From Punctularia strigosozonata HHB-11173 SS5 (Eukaryota; Basidiomycota; Agaricomycetes; Corticiales; Punctulariaceae): a stretch of DNA of 64,000 nucleotides. Position 1 is the stretch's first letter. Each line of letters begins with the position of its first letter. The notes under the pieces are model-generated. The model did no database searches, was not told where the DNA came from, and saw nothing but the letters and a program-made list of their open reading frames with translations. Positions 33,453-44,317 of this stretch are shown one piece after another. Both the position numbers and the translations under genes were made by a program. The stretch is from assembly GCF_000264995.1 (NCBI RefSeq), contig NW_006767437.1, positions 612,158 through 676,157 on the forward strand, given 5' to 3'.

Positions 33453-36195
33453 ATGGCAAAGAAACGAAAGGACTCGGCTCAGGCATCCACATTGCATGAC
33501 TTCTTTGCTAAGCCAGGGCCGGCCAGACCGCACAAGAGAACAAAGGCAACACCGGCAAAGGAAGTTATCCAGGATGTGATCATACTTGACTCGGACGAGG
33601 AACAACCACTTGGGCGTGGCCCAGCCAACGTGAAGTCCGAGGACTCTGGCGTCGATTGTCTGGGGCTCTCTGAAGATCCTTCTAGAAACTATTTGGAGAC
33701 CGCTCTACATCACCCACTCGCGAGCACTTCGTCGAGTTCATTAGACGCGACACCCCCAGGCCAAGTGGACTACGATTTTGGCAAGCCGTATTTGCTGCGA
33801 TCTCCGAGTCCGTGTCCCAACGACGTGCCATCATCAATATCAATAGTGGCTTCGACGCCATGCCCCCCTGCTGTTGTTGAGCCGTGCATGCTAGAGGTAG
33901 ACTGCACCCCCGCACCAGACGTGTCCGAGCCTCAACTGGTATCCGTCCATGGGCCGATATCAGACTTCATAGATCTAACAAGTCTAGAAGAAAACGAGTG
34001 GGGAATGGGTGACGACGAGATGGTGGACATCGACCTGAGTGGTGATCAGGACATGGAAGAGGACGATGACGAGCTCCCAGACGTTCTCCCCACGAATGAT
34101 CCTGAAGAACCCGCTCAAGGACAGTCGCCAAGCTGTGCTCGAGATTGCCCTGATGAATGTCCCATTTGTTGCCTATCGTTCGTTGGTATGTCCTCGGAAG
34201 TGCGTCTCATCCACCCCGTATTTACCGAACATAAAATGCTGAGAGAGCTCCAGGATTCACGGACACATGTCAGCGCCTGTATAGACGATCTATCGACACC
34301 TACACCTACCCCTCCTCACACGACATCGTTACCGCCTACGCGCCGTTCCTCGTCGCCGAGACCTCTCCGGCCATTATCTGCTCTGCAGAAACCTTTGTTT
34401 CCGACCTTCTCTCCAAACAACAAAGGTGCCCCAGATCGAAAAGGGAAGGGAAGGGCGAAGAGCACACCAGACGATAACGTCTTTTCTATGCTTATGTCAT
34501 CCCACAAGGAGAACGAAGCTTGGAAAGAGGCCACCATTGCCGAAGACCGCAATTTTAGGCCGACCAAGGCGAACGGTGGGCGGCGAAAAGCCCCGTTCTA
34601 TAAGGTAATGCAGGGCATGCCGATTGCCGTGGACGCATTCCGGTATGGTTCTATACCGGGCGTCACCGCCTATTTCTTGACGTGAGTCGCCAACCTATTC
34701 AGGGTCTCATCATATTCCTGACATTATCTCCCTCTCTTCGCTCAGCCATGCGCATTCGGATCACTACACGAACTTATCCTCTTCATGGCGCTCTGGGCCA
34801 ATCTACTGCTCGGAGTGTACCGGCAAACTGATCATCCATATGCTCGGTGTTGACCGCAAATGGGTACACTTCCTGCCTTTTGACCAAGAGACCACTATCC
34901 CCAACACAGGAGGGGTGAAGGTGACATTGCTCGATGCGAATCACTGTATGCTTGTTCCGTGGGGCCTCGGTACAAACGAGTGTCATTGACGAATGGCTTA
35001 CAGGTCCTGGATCGTGCTTATTCCTCTTTGAAGGACCGCAGACCGTAAACGCTGGCGATAGTAACTACAATTCGCCCTTCGTACCCTCAAATTCGACATT
35101 CAAGGCCACCAAACAAGCGCGCATGTTCAGGTACCTTCACTGTGGTGATTTCCGTGCCTCACCTAGGCATGTGAACCATCCCGCCGTGAAGGGAAAGAAG
35201 ATTGATGTCGTCTATCTGGATACAACCTACTTGGATCTCAAGGTGGGCTATATTTCCTGAGACGCGCCTTTACGAGTCATGTGTCGCACGTGTACTGACG
35301 GGGCTGTTCAGTATTGTTTCCCCCCGCAGAAGCTTGTGATCGACGCGTGTGCTGAGCTTGCAAGGCGGAAGGTCTTCGGAGAACCAGATCAGTCCACGTC
35401 CGAAAAGTTCAAAGCTGGGTTGGGGATGGTGACGAGCTGGGTCACCGTCCAACCTAAGAGGGAGAACGACGGCACACATGTTCCGAAGGCGGGGGAAAAC
35501 CGCATCCTCGTCATCGTAGGGTTAGTCACATTTTGCTCCCGTTGGTAGATGCTTATCGTCTTGTACCTATCTCCAGGACATATTCGATAGGCAAGGAACG
35601 GGTGGTCAAAGCGATCGCGAAGGCCCTCTCATCAAAGGTATATTGCGACGCCCGGAAGGCCGCTATCCTGCGATGTCAGGCCGACTCGGAACTTGAATCG
35701 CTCCTGACCAAGGATCCGCTCGACGCCACGGTCCATCTCGTGCCCTTGGGCATGGTCAGCAGCGACAGACTGAAGGACTATGTCGCGCGCTGGAAGGGTG
35801 CGTTCTCCCGTGCGATCGCGTTCAGGCCAACGGGCTGGACGTTCACCGCACCCGCCGGCACGGACCTTGCACCGCCAATCCCTACCGTCATATCCCGCTC
35901 GCAGTCACGGACCTTCGACTACACGCACTTCCGGCCCATGCGTAATTCCACGCCCACCCTTCAGCTATACGGCGTGCCGTACTCGGAACACTCGTCGTTC
36001 TTTGAGCTCACCTGCTTCGCGCTGTCAGTGGACTGGGGAAGGATCATCGCGACCGTGAATGTGGGGAGCGAGTCCAGCCGGAAGAAGATGGGCGTGTGGT
36101 TCGAGCGGTGGGATGCGGAGAGGAAAAAGAGGGCGAAAGAGGTATCGGGAGCTAGGCTTGCTGGCGTGGAGCCGAGGGACGACGCCTACTGGTGA
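33453..36195 (+). CDS. pso2: DNA interstrand cross-link repair nuclease Pso2/Snm1
   Basis: 5' exonuclease of the metallo-β-lactamase/β-CASP family needed for interstrand cross-link repair in the nucleus. Six exons (33453-34185, 34246-34681, 34746-34945, 35004-35242, 35312-35520, 35577-36195) give 811 aa. The N-terminus is basic (MAKKRKDS) with a PCNA-box-like TLHDFF. A UBZ4-type zinc finger is formed across intron 1: CPICCLSFV then H-x3-C in THVSACID. The nuclease core has HAHSDHYTNL (metal motif), DANHCPGSCLFLFEG, YLHCGDFRAS, VVYLDTTYLD and a β-CASP region with PYSEHSSFFEL. Intron 1 (60 nt) is a multiple of three without a stop, but removing it reconstitutes the zinc finger. It is divergent from ufd4. 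Confidence 0.93.
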
Positions 36196-36645
36196 TCGTT
36201 TCGCCCTGGTCGAACCTCGTGTAAGGCGCACAGCAGTGGCTATCTTTGCATATTTATGGCTCATATATAACTCGCATAAGCATCGCTCGTTTAAGTACGC
36301 AGACAAAGGTCCAGATATCGACGTACATAGCTTTGGTTCTTCTTTTACGATTTGTCATAAGTTACCTTTGCTACACATACTTGAAGGTAACGCTCAAGCT
36401 CAGAACTGATAAGATCGGTTTTAGTCGGATATAAATCCCGAAACCAGGGCGGTCGCGCCGGGCCGGTAGCTGGCATCGGCATACCGCATTCCTGCTTTTC
36501 TTCACTCGACCTCGCGATATACGGGATTGACGCGGTCCGGCGGCTGGCTTCGTTCGTTGGGACTCATATACGCTACTACCCAGCGCTTGGTCGACATTCA
36601 CCGCACTGGTTCTTCGACAGTCATACCTTGCTTGGGAGAACACGG
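36196..36645. other. Intergenic, 450 bp
   Basis: 3' flank of pso2 and promoter of the NADP isocitrate dehydrogenase. No other feature was recognised. Confidence 0.5.
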
Positions 36646-38621
36646 ATGCTCCGTACTATTGCTACTCGCCTTCCGCTTCAGCGGGCATCCGCGTTGCGTT
36701 CACATGTCTGGCGTCCGGCGAGAGGATTTGCCACGAGCATGGCTACAAGGTCGGGTGAGTTTCCACCACCTTCAATCAGCAATCATGCACTCCACTATCA
36801 CACCCGCCTCCCTCTCCACGCATTCACGCATATTATCCCACATATATACCCAGCGGAGACTTCTATCGCCCCGACTTGACCTCTCATAAACAGTGCCCAG
36901 CTTATAATGAATCTCGCAGATAACAAGATCGTCGTTGCTAACCCGGTGGTGGAGCTGGACGGCGATGAGATGACGAGGATCATCTGGAAGAAGATCCGAG
37001 AAGAGGTGGGCCTCGTTAGGGCAGCACCTCCCATTGATTTCATGCTCAATAGCCTTCATACAGCTCATCCTCCCTTTCCTCAAGTTAGACATCAAGTATT
37101 ACGACCTTGGTCTAGAATACCGTGATCAGGTGCGTCGCAATCCGGTGAAATGCTTACACAACGGAATAACCATGTCAATTCGCAGACAGATGATCAGGTT
37201 ACTGTAGAGGCGGCCGAGGCTATCCTCAAGTACAGCGTGGGGATTAAATGCGCTACCATCACACCCGACGAAGCGCGCGTGAAGGAGTTCAATCTTAAGC
37301 ACATGTGGAAAAGCCCGAACGGCACCGTATGTGATAGTCTATATGCTTGCATGCTGCAACCCTGTTTACCTGGAACAAAAAGATCCGAAACATCCTTGGA
37401 GGAACCGTTTTCCGCGAGCCCATCATATTGGAGCGCATACCAAAACCCATTCCTGGCTGGGTGAAGCCAATCGTTATAGGGCGCCATGCATTCGGGGACC
37501 AGGTTTGCAGATCAGTCATCACCGATGGATGGATATGGTATCTGACGCAGCGCGCTCACGCTTACAGTATCGGTCAACTGACTTCATCGCGCCCGGTCCT
37601 GGCAAGCTCCAGCTCGTGTTCACACCACAAGACGGGTCCGCACCCACTACCCTCGATGTGTACGATTTCAAGGGCAAAGGGGTGGCTATGAGCATGTACA
37701 ACACAGATGACTCGATCACCGGTTTTGCGCACTCGAGCTTCAAGATGGCTCTTGCCAAAGGCATGCCACTCGTGTGTCCCCTCCGCTATTGCATGCACGT
37801 ATGGACTGACGAAGGGATGTATCGTAGTTCATGTCCACCAAGAACACCATCCTGAAGAAATATGATGGTCGATTCAAGGACATCTTCCAGGACATCTACG
37901 AATCTGAGTACAAGACCCAGTTCGAGCAGAAGGGCCTTTATTATGAACATCGTCTCATCGATGATATGGTGGCCCAGGCCATCAAGAGCTCAGGAGGGTC
38001 AGTTTCCCCTCCTTTGGGCTTGAAACACGCTCTCACATTCTTCACCAGCTTCGTGTGGGCCTGCAAGAATTACGATGGCGATGTGCAGTCCGATATTCTA
38101 GCCCAAGGCTTCGGCAGTCTCGGTATGATGACGAGCGAACTCATCACCCCTGATGGTAACGTCATCGAGAGTGAAGCTGCTCACGGTGAGCGCTGTTATT
38201 CTCTGCTTGCCAAAGCAGAATTTTGGGCTTATATCGGTGTTCCAAGGGACTGTCACGCGTCATTATCGTGAGTATCAGAAAGGAAACGAAACTTCGACCA
38301 ACCCTGTAGCATCCATCTTCGCCTGGACGCGAGGCCTGCTTCACCGGGCGAAGCTTGACGGGAACGATGCCCTTAGGGATTTCTGTCACGATTTGGAGGC
38401 TGCCTGTATAGAGGTGATTGATCAAGATGGAATCATGACCAAGGATCTCGCGCTGGCCATCCACGGTAAGAACATGAAGCGCGAACACTGGGTTGTCACG
38501 AACGTGTATATGGATGCTGTTACCGTGGGTGTTTTCAAGGAACTCATTCATGCAGTGACTGATAGTGCTGGTGTAGGACAAACTGAAGAGCAAGCTGGCT
38601 GCTAGGAGTGCAAAACTCTGA
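36646..38621 (+). CDS. idp1: NADP-dependent isocitrate dehydrogenase, predicted dual mitochondrial/peroxisomal
   Basis: Oxidises isocitrate to 2-oxoglutarate with NADP, supplying NADPH. Ten exons (36646-36754, 36920-37005, 37064-37129, 37186-37326, 37383-37502, 37568-37771, 37828-37997, 38049-38185, 38247-38524, 38577-38621) give 451 aa. Core blocks are [50 protein letters not shown] in slightly variant form, [11 protein letters not shown], the YDG...YE motif, [29 protein letters not shown] and [15 protein letters not shown]. The N-terminus ([18 protein letters not shown]) is a typical mitochondrial presequence. A second in-frame Met (MATRS, 36739) follows it. The last short exon ends in AKL, a PTS1. 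The first intron is long (165 nt). Without the final 45-nt exon the PTS1 would be missed. Confidence 0.94.
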
Positions 38622-39763
38622 CTCGAGGTCTCAGCATGATACAATTGTGTCGTAATTGCAACAGAAGGTGCATCGCAGTGGAACACTTTGTCGACTATAA
38701 GTATATAGCCATCTCGCACTGGTGTTTTGTCCATCGAGCTACCGATGATCTCGCCGCAACATGATGCCATTGAATCGAGTTACCTAGTCCAGGTCGATGA
38801 GGAGCGAAAAGAAGGTAGAGTCCTCCCCTAATCACTTCGGCAGATGTTCGCAATACTGCAATACTGCGCGCGCAGACTCGGCTGGCGGATCGGATGAATC
38901 TCAGGAACATCGTGACTGGCCTCGTGCACGACAAATCTCGCAGAGGGGTGTCATGTATAACTTCGCTCGTGTAGTTATAAGGGGAGACCACGGGACATGA
39001 GAATGTTTGTGTGCGTTCGAGCGAAATATAAACCGGATGCCGGTTTTCAGCACCGGTCAAGCAAGCACGAACCAGACATAGCTTTATATGATGACGCCGA
39101 TTCATAGCGGTAACGAATCGTGGGCGCCAATGGCAGTGAGGTTCAGCATTAGCACGCAGCGTAGGTCCGTGCCGTCATGGTAGTTTTTCAACCAAGCGAA
39201 GCGTACGGAGAAGAAGTCACGTATGACAGAGATGAGACATGATCGCATCCCCATCGGGAGCCTCTTAGTATTACGAGGGCGCAAGTCCGCTGCGCAGTCG
39301 ATAAACCATGAGACGGTCCGCAGTCGCCACAGTCAGAGGCGGCGAGCCATAAGTCCTGCGCGCAGCACTCGCGGCACAAAGCATGTTCTTCAGTGCTCTT
39401 TCGTTGCCTCGGATAGCGGAGGACGTGGTGCTGGAGGAGGAGGGCACCGGCGTGCTCAGCGTTCGGACAGAGGACCAGGTAGAGCACGCCGTGGCTCCGG
39501 TTCGACTTGCGCCGAGCCTGCAACAGACGGTGGCGATTTCGTCCTACGGCCAGTCCACGCAAAGTAATCCCTGGATCTTCGACGCATTCAACGCCTTTTC
39601 GAGTTGGACGGGGGCCAGAGGAATATCGACCGGAGGTGGACATGGCGGTTCACATTCAGGCTATAAAATTAGTCACGTTCACACCCCTCATCGTGCGCGC
39701 TCTCTCCAGTCCAGTGCGCAGCAGGCCTGTTCATGACCCTCCTCCGGCGCAGGCTGCGCGGTC
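38622..39763. other. Intergenic, ~1.1 kb
   Basis: No convincing gene. Overlapping open frames of 110-150 codons exist on both strands at 39188-39643, but none shows a recognisable domain or splice-consistent model. A TATA-like box for the downstream gene lies at 39662. Confidence 0.4.
39662..39668 (+). promoter_or_regulatory. TATA box, PB1/ZZ gene
   Basis: tataaaa about 100 bp upstream of the ATG at 39764. The match is good and the spacing suits a fungal core promoter. Confidence 0.5.
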
Positions 39764-42700
39764 ATGCCATCCGCGACCTATGGATCTAGCAAGGACCACG
39801 AGTCAATACTCGCTCGTCCCGATCGGCCGCTAGTCGTCAAGTGCACTTTCGACAAGTGGAACAAGCGGATCAGCTTCTCTTCTGCGCGGAACTGCTCCTA
39901 CCATCTCCTGAGGTCCAAGGTGCGCAAACTCTCCATCATCCTTTCACACATGCTACAACTAGCCTATCGTTCAGGTCGAGCAATGCTTTTCTCTCCATGC
40001 GTCCACCTATGCCATCGCCTACAAGGACGATGACGGGGAGATTACCGATATCACCACGGAGACCGATCTCACGGAAGCCATTCAGTACTTCCAGGCCGGC
40101 AATGACGACGCACCCCTCTCGTCTGCTGCATCTATTCTATCTGGCAGAAGCTTTGGAAGCAGGAAGATCACGCTCCGAATACAAATCACCGTCGACTACG
40201 ATGGTCCGAGCTTGTCGGACACGGGCTCGTTGGTTAGCTTGGAGGAGTATAGGGAAAGGCGGCAGAATGGAAGTGAGCTATCCTTCTCGCTCAACGGAAG
40301 TATACCGGGGGAGCCGGAAGACGATGCCGTGACGGTCAGCTCTAGAGATGCAGCCGCCCTGGCACAATCGCATGCGAAACCCACGAAGGCCCTGTCGTCT
40401 AACTGGGACGAGGAGTCTGCTCGACAACCGACGTCAGCCAGGCACACGAATGGGGTCAACGAAGGTTACGCGGGGTCTGATGTCGCTCTGCGATATTCAG
40501 CGGATCCGTCTGCGGTGTTCGAGCGACTGAGGCTGGCGGAAGAAGAGGAGAGCGAAAGGAGCTACTATGATCGGCGACTATCGCGGGACGACCGTGGGCT
40601 GGCCTGGTTACGGGAGCAAACTTCACGCATCCTAAATCCCATTGGCCTTCCAGCACCATCCATATCTGACGACGCATCCATATCTCTATCCGAAGACACT
40701 GGGGTCGACAACGTCAGCGGCGATTTGGCGTTAGAGCAAGATCCCCGCGGTCGATACTACTATTCCTATACCTCTGCCTCGTCGTCTGCCCCCTCACAGG
40801 TCAACGGCCACTATCAAGACCAAGATGATGCGTCTAGCATCTCCTTCGACCCTGTGACAAGCCGTCCTGTCGTCAACTCATCCAATTCCGAGCCGATAGC
40901 ATTCAAGGGCTATGGTCAAATCCACCCCGATACACCTCCGGAAGTCCTAGAATTTCTCCGCGGACCGGTACCGTCGCCACCAGAGTCTCAGCTAACAGAT
41001 TGTTCAGAATGCGGCATGCTCCTCGAAGCCATACGCTACATCTGCGCTACCTGCGGAGAGAAGGAACCGCGAGCATCCCACTCCCACGTTGGCAAAGGCA
41101 AGGACAAGCTCGATAACCCTTTTGCGGACCCCATTTCTCAGGATGTGCTGTCCTATCCGCCATCCGGGCACCGTACATACATGTCTCCCTCGTCATCACC
41201 ATCATCCTCCCGTACCTATCTTGGAGACGCGACTTCTCAGCGTCCCCTGCACGTAGCAACAAGCTACGAAGACCTCGCGCGCAAGCCATTGCCCTCCTTA
41301 CCCCATCCGCCGCATTCACCGTTACTGCCACACTCGGGTAGTTCCTCAGGAAGCACTTCGACGCTCGCAGTACCGACCACCGCTCGGAATGGCTATGAAC
41401 TCTGCTCGCTGTGCATCGAAACTGCAGGTGTCACGCACGCGCTTGAGACCACCGTAGCTCCGGGCACATCGCCTCATGGTAGCTCGTCCCCCTCGTCCCC
41501 AGAAGAGGCTTTACGAGCGATGTCTCAATGGACGCGCTCGGCGCCGAAGCAGAAGGGCCAACTGCGGCATGGCTACCTCGAGAAAGTCTGGGGCTCGAAA
41601 GGCTGGGAACCCGTTGAGCACGACGACGGCCGGACGTGCAAATGCTCTACGTGCAATAGTGTCATCCTTAACAAGCGATACAAGTGCGCCTCCTGCCAGA
41701 AGTTCAACCTGTGTCGGGCCTGTTATAGGTACGTTTCGCTGCTGCGCGCGTTCTCAAGCGCCCGAGGCTGACGGGCCGTGAACTTCAGCCAAGTCCACGA
41801 GATCCACCCTTCTCACGCCTTCTTGGTCGTGACCGACAAGCCTGCGCGGTCGCGCAGTGAACCGGATATGCATCCCCCTCTTGCAGTCGATCACAGTAGT
41901 GAACAATGTAGGCCCACAGTTTCTCGCACCGTATGCGCACGCTAAGAGCACTCTATCTAGCATTGGTACATCCAGGCGTCAAATGCATGCAGTAAGTAAC
42001 CCCTTAACGCTCTTCCACTATGGAAGTGTCTGATGAGTACTTCAGTTGCATGCTGGACATCGTGGGAGCAAGATTTCATTGCGCAGTATGCCCTGACATC
42101 GACATTTGTTCGAATTGCGAGTCGGCTGGCGTCGCCGGGAACCTTGATTCGTCGGATGGGGGGCACAACTCTTCACATATCATGATCAAGGTACGCCGCA
42201 GCCCTATTCGTCTATTTTCATCTGATTCTTACCCGATATTATCAGATCCCCTATCCGCTCGAGACCTCGCAGGTGGAGAGCGTCAGCAGAAGGGCCGTTG
42301 ATCTCTGGACGGGTCGAGACGCAGCAGCAATGGGAGGCCAACGACCAAGATCGAGAGCAAATTCGCTTGAGTCTGGATATGCACGGACGGTAGTTGGATC
42401 GGGTTCGGGAACGCGTTCAGACACGTCTTCTCATCATCCCGCGATTCTGTGCGACGGGTGCAATCAGGTACGTAACCTGATTTCAAAGGCCGTGACCGCA
42501 ATGGGGGTGCTGAATGCTTCTTCAGACCATTCATGGCACGCGATATCAATGTGCGAGCTGTCCGTCTTTACCGAAGGCATTCAATCTCGTAAGTTGCCGC
42601 AGGCGTGGGTATGTCCATCCGTGCGGTTATTGACGCGACGATTAGTGCTCAACCTGTGAGCTGCGTTCGTACGCGCACCATGATCCCATGCATGTCTTCG

Positions 42701-43238
42701 TCAAGATTCCGCGACCAATAGATCGTCCTCTGGAGCTAGCTCGACCGTTGCTGCCTAGGTTGTACGTACTGCCTTTCGCTCCGGTGTTACCAGTTTGCTC
42801 ACCAAACATCAGATACAAGAATCCTGTCGGTCCCGCGAATGGGGTCATCAATCACAGTAATCCCAAACGTGCGTTGCCCTTTGGATGCGATCGCACAGGA
42901 CGACACTGATATATTCCTACCTCCGTAGTCTACCTGCGTTCGATAGTACATAATGCGGCGCTCTGTGATCGATGCATGACCCACATTCAAGGGGAATGGT
43001 TCCGCTGCGCATACTGTGCGAAGGATCTGTGCGACGCATGCGAAGCTTTGGACACGCACGATGATACGCACGTGTTCATAGTCTTCAAAGCTCCTGTTGA
43101 TATGCAGCAGCTACGGTGAGCATCGACTCTCAATCTTTGAGTATGCTGCAGTCCTGATGTAAAGCAAGGCAATTCGTCGACTTAGACAACCCGAACGGCA
43201 GCCCCCCTTTGATCCCTTATCCGTTGTATCATGCTTAA
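39764..43238 (+). CDS. PB1 and multi-ZZ zinc finger protein (fungal Nbr1-like)
   Basis: Resembles fungal Nbr1-type selective-autophagy receptors. Eleven exons (39764-39919, 39975-41728, 41789-41907, 41961-41991, 42046-42190, 42246-42467, 42526-42588, 42646-42761, 42813-42868, 42929-43115, 43169-43238) give 972 aa. The N-terminal PB1 domain (~26-100) has the basic KCTFDKWNKRISF strand and an acidic OPCA-type YKDDDGEITDITTETDL. A long Ser/Asp-rich disordered region follows, then ZZ fingers: a split one (CSECGMLLEAIRYICATC ... ELCSLC), CKCSTCNSVILNKRYKCASC, VKCMHCMLDIVGARFHC, LCDGCNQTIHGTRYQC and LCDRCMTHIQGEWFRC, each with the downstream His pair. Exon 4 is 31 nt. No FW domain or certain LIR was identified, so the autophagy role is inference from architecture. 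Confidence 0.88.
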
Positions 43239-43387
43239 TGTATATCCATCTTCCTATCTATGCTCGTAGTTGTTGCTGTTATCCGTCATTGATGTTTGCA
43301 ATGTACTCGCGCTCATGCGCACGGAGCATTTTGATTGATGTCGTCTATAGTACAGCAAATGGAGGGCGAGAAGTATAGGGTCGACGA

Positions 43388-43991
43388 CTAGCCCTTCTTG
43401 AACCCTGCAACCTGGTTAGGAACGACATGGGACAGCACAGCGTAGGTCAACTCACCTAAACGACGACGTTCGTAGAACAGATCTGTCCGACTGGCACCCA
43501 AATTCACAATCTTGGGACATCCATCTCGGTCCTTCTCGAGCCTGGTGCATTCAGCGCAGTAATACGCATCAGAGATTCCTTGGAGAAGCGTCAGACAAGA
43601 TGCTAGTAGTGCAAGTCAATCATGAACGCACCAGGAGAGCCGCAGATAATGCACCGCCCTCCGTAGGTCCCGAAGTTGCACTCGTCACATATGCGCACGA
43701 GGGTTTCTGGCCGCACGTATGAATCACACACCGGGCTACGTAAACGGGTAAAGGGTTAGCTTGCTAGCACGACATACTGGTAAATTCTGTGCTCACCATT
43801 TACCGTCACATTTCTCACAAAGACGTCCGATGGCTGGAGGTCCTGTCAGATGGCTGGACTCGTGGTTTCAGGCAGTATCGGCTCACCTATCCCAGGCTGG
43901 CGCCTGCACATGATGAGATCTGCAAAAATATGGTTCAGAAAGCTGTTTCGTGTAGCAAAAGTGCATACGCACCGGGATGATGCTTGGACAT
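43388..43991 (-). CDS. rds3: PHF5A/Rds3, SF3b spliceosome subunit
   Basis: Small zinc-knot protein of the U2 snRNP SF3b complex. Six exons (43991-43973, 43919-43887, 43833-43797, 43735-43632, 43578-43456, 43404-43388) give exactly 110 aa, the length in animals. The sequence is diagnostic: [97 protein letters not shown], ending GFKKG. All CxxC zinc pairs are present. Five introns in 330 coding bases, with a 17-nt last exon, hide the gene from plain reading-frame searches. It is divergent from the aminotransferase, 326 bp away. Confidence 0.96.
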
Positions 43992-44317
43992 GGTGGAAGT
44001 TGGAGAAGAAGCGTTCGATGCTGACTTGGTCAGCGAACGCGCCTCTTGGCTTCATACTTCACCTGACTCGCGTAGGTTATTCTGGACTTTCCTAGCCTCG
44101 TTTCCTGGTCGTGTTATACACGTTATGCGTGAAATGAGATCTTCATCTTCGTTTATCTGTGATAATGCTACTGGCAAATACATATGTCGGACGGCTTCTC
44201 TCGTCTCGGCCGACCTGCTGAAGTGACGCTGGGAAGGAAGGTCGATGGAGCGTTATCGGCCATCCGACGGTCTATAAGTCCATCTCAATTCGCGCTGGTC
44301 TCGCTCTCAATACCACC
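43992..44317. promoter_or_regulatory. Bidirectional promoter region, rds3/aminotransferase
   Basis: A 326-bp gap between two divergent start codons. No TATA box is obvious. It should hold both promoters. Confidence 0.45.

Noticed and set aside
39188-39643. Overlapping open frames on both strands before the ZZ gene
   Set aside because: None has a recognisable motif or splice-consistent extension, and the competing frames are equally long.
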